Below, piece by piece: positions 1 through 5,492 of a stretch of 5,522 bases of DNA. This stretch comes from Thermoplasmata archaeon (GTDB lineage: Archaea > Thermoplasmatota > E2 > UBA202 > JdFR-43), in assembly GCA_021161135.1 (NCBI GenBank), contig JAGHBD010000147.1, positions 1 through 5,522 of the forward strand, given 5' to 3'. The stretch's first letter is position 1. The number at the start of each line of letters is the position of its first letter. A program made the position numbers and the translations under genes. The notes beneath the pieces were generated by a model. It saw nothing but the letters and a program-made list of their open reading frames with translations. It made no database searches and had not been told where the DNA came from.

Positions 1-12
1 CAAAATAACTAG

Positions 13-56
13 ATTTGAAAAGATTCGATTTTGGCATTTTTGCTTATTTTTCAAAT
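13..56. repeat. AT-rich inverted repeat, 9-bp arms
   Basis: ATTTGAAAA at 13-21 is the perfect reverse complement of TTTTCAAAT at 48-56, with a 26-nt spacer. It lies in the non-coding left flank, where no gene could be recognised between 1 and 234. The arms are low-complexity AT sequence, so chance is a real possibility; the spacer contains a T-rich stretch. Direct observation is limited to the symmetry; no function is assigned. Confidence 0.4.
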
Positions 57-75
57 TAATCACGCATTTTTTACT

Positions 76-143
76 GCAATAACAGCTGCAAAACAAAATA
101 TTTTATTGAAAATTTGTTATTGCTAAGATTTCGCAATAACAAA
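76..143. repeat. Cluster of alternating GCAATAAC motifs forming nested hairpins
   Basis: The motif GCAATAAC occurs at 76-83 and 133-140 on the + strand and as its complement GTTATTGC at 116-123. The tightest pairing is TTTGTTATTGC (113-123) with GCAATAACAAA (133-143), a perfect 11-bp stem with a 9-nt spacer. The copy at 76-83 can pair with 116-123 instead, so two mutually exclusive hairpins are possible. A perfect 10-bp palindrome, AAAATATTTT, lies between them at 95-104. The right part of the cluster is inside the 48-bp repeat that recurs at the other end of the window. Function is unknown; a regulatory site or a dispersed palindromic repeat are both plausible. Confidence 0.6.
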
Positions 144-177
144 ATGCAGATTTAAAAACGGTAAATCTGTATTCACC
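130..177 (+). repeat. Left copy of the 48-bp inverted repeat flanking the gene block
   Basis: Bases 130-177 are identical, without mismatch, to the reverse complement of 5475-5522. Identity stops sharply at 177/178. The left limit is unknown because the other copy runs off the window. Inside are an 8-bp hairpin, CAGATTTA (147-154) with TAAATCTG (162-169) around a 7-nt loop, and an operator-like dyad at 160-177. The repeat ends 57 bp before the ferredoxin ATG, exactly as the right copy ends 57 bp before the cysS ATG. Both copies read in the same direction relative to their downstream gene. No transposase or target-site duplication is visible. Confidence 0.95.
160..177 (+). promoter_or_regulatory. 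Operator-like 18-bp dyad upstream of the ferredoxin promoter
   Basis: GGTAAAT-CTGT-ATTCACC has 7-bp arms that match in six of seven positions (GGTAAAT against GGTGAAT). This size and spacing is typical of sites bound by dimeric helix-turn-helix regulators. It occupies -75 to -58 relative to the ATG, upstream of the TATA-like box at 207-214, a position more typical of activators than of repressors in archaea. The same dyad occurs at the same distance from cysS. Regulation is inferred only from symmetry and position; the competing hairpin reading (147-169) overlaps it. Confidence 0.35.
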
Positions 178-206
178 ATCGCCTTTCCTTTAAAATTTTC
201 AATATA

Positions 207-214
207 TTTATAAA
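207..214 (+). promoter_or_regulatory. TATA-like box of the ferredoxin-sfsA transcript
   Basis: TTTATAAA is centred about 25 nt before the ATG at 235, the normal archaeal TATA-to-start distance. Transcription would therefore begin at or very near the initiation codon, giving a leaderless mRNA, consistent with the absence of a Shine-Dalgarno sequence before 235. The sequence just upstream, ending AATATA, is AT-rich and a BRE cannot be defined with confidence. Confidence 0.65.
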
Positions 215-234
215 CGAAAGCACAATATACTTTC

Positions 235-450
235 ATGATAAAGGAATTCGCCTCTTCATCAGGAGATATTGTTATAAAGATAGATTATGACAAATGCACA
301 GGAGCAGCAAAATGTGTGGAAGTGTGTCCAGTAGACATATACGAGTTACAGGATGGAAAGGCTGTAGCAAACAACGTCGATGACTGCATTGAATGCTGTG
401 CATGCGTTGAATCCTGTCCAAATGGGGCAATAGAGCATAGCTCTTGCTAA
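235..450 (+). CDS. Small ferredoxin, variant dicluster [Fe-S] type
   Basis: A 71-residue cytoplasmic electron carrier of the bacterial-type 2x[4Fe-4S] fold. The second motif is complete: C51-x2-C54-x2-C57-x3-C61-P. The first is altered: C21 and C27 and C31-P are present, but the expected second cysteine is A24 (CTGAAKC). In this fold cluster I is held by the first three cysteines of motif I plus the last of motif II, so it has only three Cys ligands here (C21, C27, C61). A [3Fe-4S] centre, or a [4Fe-4S] cluster with a non-Cys ligand, is likely. C55 and the terminal C71 are extra. The ATG is chosen because a TATA-like box lies 25 nt upstream. Its 3' end overlaps sfsA by 7 nt, so the two are probably co-transcribed. 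The redox partner is not evident. Confidence 0.9.
   Translation: MIKEFASSSGDIVIKIDYDKCTGAAKCVEVCPVDIYELQDGKAVANNVDDCIECCACVESCPNGAIEHSSC
432..444 (+). other. Short hairpin at the sfsA start
   Basis: AGAGC (432-436) and GCTCT (440-444) form a 5-bp stem with a 3-nt loop. The last base is the first base of the proposed sfsA TTG start. In mRNA it could partly mask initiation until ribosomes translating the ferredoxin open it, a simple form of translational coupling. The stem is short and may be coincidental. Confidence 0.3.
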
Positions 451-1145
451 TCTATAAATTTAATGAAAAGTTAGTTCCTGCCACATTTGTAAGACGAGTT
501 AATAAGTTCCTGGTAGAGGTAAATATAGAGCGAAAAATAGAAGAATGCCATTTGCATGATCCCGGGCGGCTCGAAAAACTGCTTAAAAGTAATAGAAAAC
601 TTTTGCTTTTGAGAAAGGAAGGAAAAAGAAAAACAAAATATGATGTCATTGCAGTTTTTAAAAATGAGTGGGTTCTCATACATTCCGGATACCATTCTAT
701 GCTTGCAGAGCAAATTCTCAAAAATAAACTCATAGATGAATTAAAAGAATATAGCATTATAAGAAAGGAGTTCAAATATGGCGAGAGTAGAATAGATTTT
801 CTGCTCAGCAATACAAAAAAATGCTTGGTGGAGGTAAAAGGTTGCACCCTCGTTGAAAAAAATATTGCCCTTTTCCCAGATGCTCCGACAAAAAGAGGAA
901 CAAAACATGTTCTGGAGCTTATAAAAGCAAGGCAACATGGCTATAATGCAGCAATCATATTTCTTATCATGCTTTCCGCAAAATCATTCTCACCGAACAG
1001 CAAAATCGACAAAGATTTTTCACAGGCGATGGAAAAAGCAAGAGATGCGGGAGTAAAAATAATTGCCTGCAGGATAAAATTTGATGGAAGAAATATTTAT
1101 TATGGCGGCAGAATACCCGTATCTATTGCTCCCTCCAAGCTATAA
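444..1145 (+). CDS. sfsA: SfsA family protein (PD-(D/E)XK nuclease-like, putative DNA-binding)
   Basis: A 233-residue protein matching the SfsA family (named from E. coli 'sugar fermentation stimulation'). The N-terminal OB-like part carries the family signature VRRVNKFLVEV (16-26) and HLHDPGRL (36-43). The C-terminal part is nuclease-like: D118 in RIDFLL, then E130-V-K132, then FPDAPTKRG (144-152). These residues correspond to a PD-(D/E)XK active site. The in vivo role of archaeal SfsA is not established; E. coli SfsA is reported to bind DNA. The start is TTG at 444, overlapping the ferredoxin stop. An in-frame TAG at 438-440 leaves no room for an upstream start, and no internal ATG would keep the conserved N-terminus. 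No good Shine-Dalgarno is visible, which fits translational coupling. The last 23 bp overlap the 3' end of speB on the other strand. Confidence 0.93.
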   Translation: MLIYKFNEKLVPATFVRRVNKFLVEVNIERKIEECHLHDPGRLEKLLKSNRKLLLLRKEGKRKTKYDVIAVFKNEWVLIHSGYHSMLAEQILKNKLIDELKEYSIIRKEFKYGESRIDFLLSNTKKCLVEVKGCTLVEKNIALFPDAPTKRGTKHVLELIKARQHGYNAAIIFLIMLSAKSFSPNSKIDKDFSQAMEKARDAGVKIIACRIKFDGRNIYYGGRIPVSIAPSKL

Positions 1146-1914
1146 AATCCCTTATTACCTTTGCAGCCAGCAGGGCGGCTCTGCCGTCATCATATGGTGG
1201 GCATACTTCAACCACATCCATGGCAATTATTCTATCCGCTATTTTTTCAATGAAATCGAAAACTTCGTAGCCCAACCCCATTGGCTCTGGATTGCTCACG
1301 CCGGGCGCATAACATGGGTCAAAAACATCCATATCGAGGCTTAAATAGATTTTTTTGAACGGAATTTCATCAGCCATGTTTTTATTAAACTCGCTCACCG
1401 TATAATATTTAAAATCGAGTTCTCTTGCATCTTTTATCTCCTCTTTGGATGCGGAGCGAATGCCTATCGAAATTATTCTTTCCTTTCCAACCTTTTCAAA
1501 TATTCTTCTTGCCGCACATGCATGACTTGTAGCATCTCCCAGATACTCGGTGCGAAAATCCATATGGGCATCAAGGATAACGATGCCAACATCGTTGCTT
1601 AGTAAGGAAGTTAAATATGGAGAAATGGAATGGGCGCCTCCTATTGCAATCGGTATTTTTTTATCATCAATGCACTTTTTTACAAATTCTGCTGCCCTTT
1701 CTGGCTCCATATCTCCAGCATCGTGTATTGGAATTTCCTGCAAATCTATATCATGAAACATGCAGTAGCTTTCATAATCCCAGCTTACATATCTTATAAT
1801 AGATGGCGCTTCTTTTGTGCCAGCCCTAAAAGACATTTCAACGTCTTCGTATGGAATACCAAAAATAATATATCGAGCCTCTTCGTAGCTCTGCTCCGCA
1901 TCGGCAAATTTCAT
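1123..1914 (-). CDS. speB: Agmatinase-family ureohydrolase (polyamine synthesis)
   Basis: A 263-residue binuclear-manganese ureohydrolase that hydrolyses a guanidino substrate to an amine plus urea, probably agmatine to putrescine. In some archaea the homologue instead uses N1-aminopropylagmatine to make spermidine, and sequence alone does not separate these. All six expected metal ligands are present: H95 (GGAHS), D115, H117 and D119 (DAHMD), D194 and D196 (SLDMDVFDP). H131 and E236 (VVEVCPPYD) fit catalytic and substrate-binding positions. One oddity is A94 in GGAHS, where Asp or Glu is usual. Length is slightly short for the family because the N-terminus is compact, but the fold appears complete. 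The start ATG overlaps the aIF5A stop as ATGA (1911-1914), so the two genes form an operon with coupled translation. The 3' end overlaps sfsA. Confidence 0.94.
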   Translation of the reverse strand: MKFADAEQSYEEARYIIFGIPYEDVEMSFRAGTKEAPSIIRYVSWDYESYCMFHDIDLQEIPIHDAGDMEPERAAEFVKKCIDDKKIPIAIGGAHSISPYLTSLLSNDVGIVILDAHMDFRTEYLGDATSHACAARRIFEKVGKERIISIGIRSASKEEIKDARELDFKYYTVSEFNKNMADEIPFKKIYLSLDMDVFDPCYAPGVSNPEPMGLGYEVFDFIEKIADRIIAMDVVEVCPPYDDGRAALLAAKVIRDFIAWREQ

Positions 1915-2294
1915 ACTCTCGTTATTTTTCTCTTGCCCATTGCCTGGATATATTCCACATCCTTTCCTTCCTGTATTTTATCCTTAAATTCCTCTGGTAT
2001 ATCCATCTCAAATGTCTCATACGTTTCCAGATCCATCAGCTGCACCTTATCCCCCATAATAGAAATAACCTGTGCAGTCCTTCTGTCGATGATTGGCACT
2101 GCAACTTTATGACGCACTGGATATATAACGCTCCTCTTTTGATTATCGAATATGCCAATTGCCTCTATCCTTGCTTTTGCTTCTCCATGCTTGCCCGGCT
2201 TGGATGTTGTCATGCTAACTATTTTGCAGGGCTCGTCATCAATAATTATATAACGATTCTCCTTAAGCTCTCTAACTTCTGCCATCTCTTTCAT
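1911..2294 (-). CDS. eif5A: Translation initiation factor aIF5A (hypusine-containing)
   Basis: A 127-residue archaeal homologue of eIF5A and bacterial EF-P. It binds the ribosome and promotes peptide-bond formation at difficult sequences such as proline runs. The N-terminal SH3-like domain holds the modification loop [12 protein letters not shown] (30-41), in which K35 is the lysine converted to deoxyhypusine/hypusine. An OB-fold S1-like domain follows (about 70-127). The factor needs a polyamine-derived aminobutyl group, and the overlapping downstream gene encodes the polyamine enzyme SpeB. The ATG at 2294 is preferred because GGTG lies 5 nt upstream; a second ATG at 2285 (M4) would give a protein three residues shorter and also fits the family. 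Confidence 0.96.
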   Translation of the reverse strand: MKEMAEVRELKENRYIIIDDEPCKIVSMTTSKPGKHGEAKARIEAIGIFDNQKRSVIYPVRHKVAVPIIDRRTAQVISIMGDKVQLMDLETYETFEMDIPEEFKDKIQEGKDVEYIQAMGKRKITRV

Positions 2295-2299
2295 TGTAG

Positions 2300-2303
2300 C
2301 ACC
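2300..2303 (-). promoter_or_regulatory. Shine-Dalgarno GGTG of aIF5A
   Basis: GGTG, a part of the archaeal GGAGGTGA consensus, sits 5 nt before the ATG at 2294 and favours that start over the ATG at 2285. With the predicted transcription start near 2302 the site would lie at the extreme 5' end of the mRNA, so its use depends on the true start. Confidence 0.4.
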
Positions 2304-2321
2304 AAAAAGAAATGTGCAACC

Positions 2322-2331
2322 TATAGATAAA
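2322..2331 (-). promoter_or_regulatory. TATA-like box of the aIF5A-speB operon
   Basis: TTTATCTATA on the - strand, preceded by the purine-rich AAAGTAACA that could serve as BRE. The predicted start is about 25 nt downstream, near 2302, giving a leader of only about 8 nt. It lies in the 78-bp gap behind the MetS-type gene, so aIF5A-speB probably has its own promoter rather than relying on read-through from the transporter. Confidence 0.5.
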
Positions 2332-2350
2332 TGTTACTTTGTTTTTTTAA

Positions 2351-2360
2351 TTATGCATAA
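2351..2360. repeat. 10-bp perfect palindrome upstream of the aIF5A promoter
   Basis: TTATGCATAA equals its own reverse complement. It is about 20 bp upstream of the TATA-like box at 2322-2331 and just after the MetS-type stop codon, next to a run of seven T on the + strand (2342-2348). It could be an operator, but a 10-bp AT-rich palindrome is easily found by chance. Confidence 0.25.
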
Positions 2361-2372
2361 ACTGCCAATAAT

Positions 2373-2471
2373 TTACCTATGATGTTTTATTGCTCTGTAA
2401 ATACAATATGCTAATCCACCGTAGAAGACTAGCATGCCGAATATTGCCATTGCTACTGCTCCTGCTGACAT
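2373..2471 (-). CDS. MetS-type small subunit of an NSS transporter
   Basis: A 32-residue protein: M-S-A-G-A-V-A-M-A-I-F-G-M-L-V-F-Y-G-G-L then AYCIYRAIKHHR. It has one hydrophobic membrane segment (about 3-25), a central Y-G-G pair and a basic tail. This matches the pattern I know for MetS-family small subunits, which accompany NSS carriers (for example MetPS in Corynebacterium, a methionine/alanine importer). Its start lies inside the 3' end of the NSS gene (19-nt overlap, different frame), the expected arrangement for this pair. GAGGTTGAG (2475-2483) is a suitably placed ribosome binding site. A second in-frame ATG at 2450 (M8), with GGAG 8 nt upstream, is possible, but M1 gives the better family match. 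It probably stabilises or activates the carrier in the membrane. Confidence 0.85.
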   Translation of the reverse strand: MSAGAVAMAIFGMLVFYGGLAYCIYRAIKHHR

Positions 2472-3916
2472 TTTCTCAACCTCGCAAAAAATATGGCGGC
2501 TATAAAGGAAAGAATAACGAAAATCATTCCAAGCATAAGACTCCATGCAGGATAGCCCTCATAACCTTCTGTAGCCATTTCAACGATGGAGGCAAGAGCT
2601 ATCGAAATTAGAATTATAGGGGCAAATAACTTAAGCATTATGCTGAACCACTTTCCTATCCTTATCTCAGAAACATCATTCACATACTGCCTTATCTTTT
2701 CTCCTCCAAGAACATAGCCAAACACAAGGCATTCGAGTAAGCCGACAAAAACAAGGGCGAAATTTGAAACAAAGTGATCCATTATTTCCACCCAGTATAT
2801 CCCGCCGCCCGTTGCAAGGAATAGTCCGAGTAAAAAACCAATCATACATATAATGAAAGTTGCTTTCTCCCTGGAGATACCAAATTTATCTTTAAATGCA
2901 TTCGTTATCGATTCCACCATTGAAAATGCAGAATCTATCCCAAACGTTAGTAAAGCAACGAAGAATATTACGCCAAAAAATGAGGCAGCAAATGGCATTT
3001 TAGCTATGGCTGTGGGATATGTAATGAAAGCAAGCCCTATACCCCCTCTTGCAATTTCATCCATCGGTAGCCCTGTTTGATAAGCAAGATATCCAAGCAC
3101 GCCGAAAACAGCGAAGCCAGCAAGAAATGCAGTGCCTCCATCTGCTAAGGCAGTAATAAAAGCATTGTTTGATATGTCAGAGCCCTTCTTGAGGAAGCTT
3201 GCATAAACAATCATTATTCCCTGCGCAAGGGACAGGGAGAAAAATATTTGGGCATAGGCAGCAAGCCATACGGTAGGCATCGCAAGTTTTGAAAAATCTG
3301 GAGCAAGATAAAATTCTAGACCAGTTGATGAGCCAGGCAGTGTAACTCCACGGAGTGCCAAAATGAGAAGCAATATTGTTGGCAGTGGCACCGTTATTGC
3401 AACAACCCTCCCTATGGACTTTACACCCTTATATAGAATGAGGAAAATCGAAACCCAGATAAAAAGGAGGGCAAAGACAATCTGCATATTTATACTGCCA
3501 AGTATTCCTGGAGAAGATGTTATATGTAAAAATTGGTTGTAGAAAAAATCAGATGCATCTGGCTGCCATACAAGGCTGAATGAATGAAAAAGGTAACAGA
3601 GGCACCACGCCATAATAACAGAATAATAGATAGAAATGAAAAAAGCGGAAAGCACACTCCACCAGCCAATCCATTCTGTCTTTCTGCTTATCTCCTTCAT
3701 GGAAAGAGGAGCAGATTTACGGAATAGGCTTCCGACAGCAAACTCGGCAATTAGCAGGGGAATGCCCACTGTAAATAAAGCAACGAAATATGGAATTAAA
3801 AAAGCCCCTCCCCCATTCTTATATGCAACATATGGAAAACGCCATATGTTGCCTAAGCCAACAGCTGAACCTATTGCAGCCATTAAAAATGCAAATCTTG
3901 ATTGCCAGTTCTCCAC
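2453..3916 (-). CDS. Sodium-dependent amino-acid transporter, NSS (SNF/LeuT) family
   Basis: A 487-residue membrane symporter with about 12 hydrophobic segments. TM1 has the family signature GSAVGLGNIWRFPY (16-29), with G16, A18, V19 and N23 at sodium-site positions. NGGGAFLIPY (34-43) leads into TM2. TM6 contains QIFFSLSLAQG (223-233), the unwound substrate-binding segment. TM7 begins at N250/N251. TM8 contains F-G-I-D328-S329, resembling the Na2 site of animal neurotransmitter transporters rather than the Thr-Ser of LeuT. It should import an amino acid with Na+. The MetS-type subunit downstream suggests a methionine/alanine-type neutral substrate, but this is inference. The start is GTG at 3916: no ATG lies upstream in frame before a stop, and a TATA-like box sits 25 nt before it. 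It follows cysS by 31 bp and may be read from both its own promoter and the cysS promoter. Confidence 0.94.
   Translation of the reverse strand: MENWQSRFAFLMAAIGSAVGLGNIWRFPYVAYKNGGGAFLIPYFVALFTVGIPLLIAEFAVGSLFRKSAPLSMKEISRKTEWIGWWSVLSAFFISIYYSVIMAWCLCYLFHSFSLVWQPDASDFFYNQFLHITSSPGILGSINMQIVFALLFIWVSIFLILYKGVKSIGRVVAITVPLPTILLLILALRGVTLPGSSTGLEFYLAPDFSKLAMPTVWLAAYAQIFFSLSLAQGIMIVYASFLKKGSDISNNAFITALADGGTAFLAGFAVFGVLGYLAYQTGLPMDEIARGGIGLAFITYPTAIAKMPFAASFFGVIFFVALLTFGIDSAFSMVESITNAFKDKFGISREKATFIICMIGFLLGLFLATGGGIYWVEIMDHFVSNFALVFVGLLECLVFGYVLGGEKIRQYVNDVSEIRIGKWFSIMLKLFAPIILISIALASIVEMATEGYEGYPAWSLMLGMIFVILSFIAAIFFARLRKCQQEQ
2475..2483 (-). promoter_or_regulatory. Ribosome binding site of the MetS-type gene
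   Basis: GAGGTTGAG on the - strand, inside the last codons of the NSS gene. Its GAGG core ends 8 nt before the ATG at 2471. It decides for this start and explains how the small subunit can be translated from the same mRNA at the end of the carrier gene. Confidence 0.6.
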
Positions 3917-3934
3917 AAATGTAATGAGGCAGCG

Positions 3935-3942
3935 ATTTATAA
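3935..3942 (-). promoter_or_regulatory. TATA-like box of the NSS transporter
   Basis: TTATAAAT on the - strand lies in the 31-bp gap between the cysS stop and the transporter GTG. Its centre is about 25 nt before the GTG, predicting a leaderless mRNA beginning at the start codon; no Shine-Dalgarno is seen. The transporter can therefore be expressed apart from cysS. Confidence 0.55.
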
Positions 3943-3947
3943 GTTTA

Positions 3948-5417
3948 TCAGATTATTCTCCATTTTGTTTCTTTCCCTATATCTTCTATTTCTATCCCTG
4001 CTTCTCTTAAAGCATCTCTTATAGCATCTGCCAGTTCATATTCTTTTGCTTCTCTTGCTTTTCTTCTTATAGCAAGCAATCCCTCTATCACATCTTCAAT
4101 CTTTTCCTTTATAACGCCGTATTTTTCACCAAGTCTTCTTATCGCATCTTCGTCCATTCTTTTCTCTTCTTCCTGCAAGAGTGTGAGTACATTGGCGACC
4201 CTCAAAAACTCATTCAACGCATATCTGCAAAGCTTTTCATCTGGTTTTTCTTTTTCCATCAAAAACTTATTTGTTTTCCGAACAAAATCAAAGAGAGTTT
4301 CGAGGGCTTTTGGCGTATTGAAATCGTCGTCCATGGCTTCCTCAAATTTTGTTCTTAGTTCTTTAATGGCAGCGAGATATTCTTTTTCCTTTTCATCGAG
4401 TTTATTTTCATCAAAATTCTCATCCTCTCCAGCCATCTCGGCAAGCTTTTCTCTCGCTATTCTCAAACGCTTAACAGCATTTTCTGCATTTTTCAGCGCA
4501 TCTTCGCCAAAATCTGCTGGACTTCTGTAGTGATAGGATGCAAAGAAAAAGCGAAGTACCTCAGCATCCCATTGTTTCAACGCATCTCTCACATTTATTA
4601 TGTTGCCCAGCGACTTGCTCATTTTCTCGCCTCTAACTTTTAGCATGCCCGAATGGAGCCAGTAATTTACGAAATTCTTTCCATAGGCAGCCTCACTCTG
4701 CGCAATTTCATTTTCATGATGCGGGAAAATTAAATCCTGTCCTCCACCGTGGATATCAAAAGGTATGCCAAGGTAGCGGGAGCTCATTACAGAACACTCG
4801 ATATGCCATCCGGGTCTGCCTTCTCCCCAGGGGCTGCGCCACTTGGGCTCCCCTGGCTTGGCGGCTTTCCAGAGGGCAAAATCTTCTGGTTTTCTTTTCT
4901 TTTCGCCAGGCTGGATTCTTGCCCCCGCCTTTATCTGTTTCATATCCTGCTTGGAGAGTTTGCCGTACTCCTGGAATCTTTCAACGCTGAAATATACGTC
5001 GCCATCTGCAACGTAGGCATAGCCCTTTTCAATGAGTTTTTCGATGAGTTTAATCATATCGTCAATATGCTCTGTCGCTTTTGGATATAAACTCGCATCC
5101 CTTATGCCAAGTTTTCTCATATCTTCTAAACATCTTTCAGCATAATAGGCGGAATATTCGAGGGGATCCATATTTGCTTCGTTCGCAGCATTTATTATTT
5201 TATCATCTATGTCTGTAATATTCTGAATGTAAAGAACTTCATATCCCTTATATTCGAGGTATCTTCTTATAATATCAAAAGCAACATAAGTGCGGGCATG
5301 GCCTATGTGGGCATCGCTGTAAGTTGTCATCCCGCAAACATACATTTTTACTTTTCCTTCCTCCATTGGTATAAATGGTTCTTTCTTTCTCGTCAGCGTA
5401 TTATAGATTCGGAGCAT
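3948..5417 (-). CDS. cysS: Cysteinyl-tRNA synthetase (class I)
   Basis: A complete 489-residue class I aminoacyl-tRNA synthetase that charges tRNA-Cys in the cytoplasm. The Rossmann catalytic domain shows HIGH at 37-40 and KMSKS at 265-269. The zinc site that recognises the cysteine thiol is intact: C28, C208, H233 and E237, in the motifs VCGMT, HIECS and FPHHENE. RPGWHIECS (201-209) and HGGGQDL (223-229) are further family signatures. A helical DALR-type domain and a charged C-terminal anticodon-binding region follow (about 305-489). The length is close to that of bacterial CysRS (about 460 residues). Presence of this enzyme argues against a methanogen that relies only on the SepRS/SepCysS route. 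The ATG at 5417 fits the conserved N-terminus and a TATA-like box 25 nt upstream; no Shine-Dalgarno is visible. Confidence 0.97.
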   Translation of the reverse strand: MLRIYNTLTRKKEPFIPMEEGKVKMYVCGMTTYSDAHIGHARTYVAFDIIRRYLEYKGYEVLYIQNITDIDDKIINAANEANMDPLEYSAYYAERCLEDMRKLGIRDASLYPKATEHIDDMIKLIEKLIEKGYAYVADGDVYFSVERFQEYGKLSKQDMKQIKAGARIQPGEKKRKPEDFALWKAAKPGEPKWRSPWGEGRPGWHIECSVMSSRYLGIPFDIHGGGQDLIFPHHENEIAQSEAAYGKNFVNYWLHSGMLKVRGEKMSKSLGNIINVRDALKQWDAEVLRFFFASYHYRSPADFGEDALKNAENAVKRLRIAREKLAEMAGEDENFDENKLDEKEKEYLAAIKELRTKFEEAMDDDFNTPKALETLFDFVRKTNKFLMEKEKPDEKLCRYALNEFLRVANVLTLLQEEEKRMDEDAIRRLGEKYGVIKEKIEDVIEGLLAIRRKAREAKEYELADAIRDALREAGIEIEDIGKETKWRII

Positions 5418-5437
5418 GATAGAGAAATGAGTTTGTG

Positions 5438-5445
5438 TTATTAAA
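5438..5445 (-). promoter_or_regulatory. TATA-like box of cysS
   Basis: TTTAATAA on the - strand is centred about 25 nt before the cysS ATG, so a leaderless mRNA is expected and no room exists for a T-box or riboswitch leader. It lies 29 bp after the end of the 48-bp repeat, the same offset as the ferredoxin TATA-like box at 207-214 from the left copy. The match to the archaeal consensus is weaker than at the ferredoxin promoter; AAATTTTAA just upstream overlaps it. Confidence 0.5.
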
Positions 5446-5474
5446 ATTTAGCAGAGTAACATTTTGAGAGTTAC

Positions 5475-5492
5475 GGTGAATACAGATTTACC
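5475..5492 (-). promoter_or_regulatory. Operator-like 18-bp dyad upstream of the cysS promoter
   Basis: The same sequence as 160-177, here on the - strand, occupying -75 to -58 relative to the cysS ATG. On the + strand it reads GGTGAAT-ACAG-ATTTACC, with arms matching in six of seven positions. If real, a single regulator could act on both the ferredoxin-sfsA and the cysS transcripts. Inferred only from symmetry and equal placement. Confidence 0.35.

Noticed and set aside
130..177. CRISPR repeat
   Set aside because: Length is compatible, but there is one copy at each end in opposite orientation, with no spacer-repeat periodicity and no cas genes.
452..847. - strand ORF of 131 codons
   Set aside because: Antisense to sfsA, with Ser/Phe/Leu-rich composition typical of the complement of Lys/Glu-rich codons.
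1081..1344. + strand ORF of 87 codons
   Set aside because: It lies antisense to speB and overlaps sfsA; its product has no recognisable family, while both genes have intact family motifs.
1630..2112. + strand ORF of 160 codons
   Set aside because: Antisense shadow of speB and aIF5A, both strongly identified; the product is low-complexity and hydrophobic by codon complement.
2329..2338. AAATGTTACT shared by the region before aIF5A (+ strand) and before cysS (5454-5463, - strand)
   Set aside because: Ten AT-rich bases in opposite orientation relative to their genes; most likely chance.
2341..2348. T-run as a transcription terminator
   Set aside because: The run is on the + strand, where no gene is read into it; on the transcribed - strand it is an A-run. 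No convincing terminator was found in the window.
3636..4010. + strand ORF of 124 codons
   Set aside because: Spans the antisense of the transporter N-terminus, its promoter and the cysS C-terminus; no family resemblance.
5418..5474. T-box or cysteine-sensing riboswitch before cysS
   Set aside because: Only 57 bp lie between the repeat and the start, with a TATA-like box 25 nt before the ATG, leaving essentially no leader RNA.
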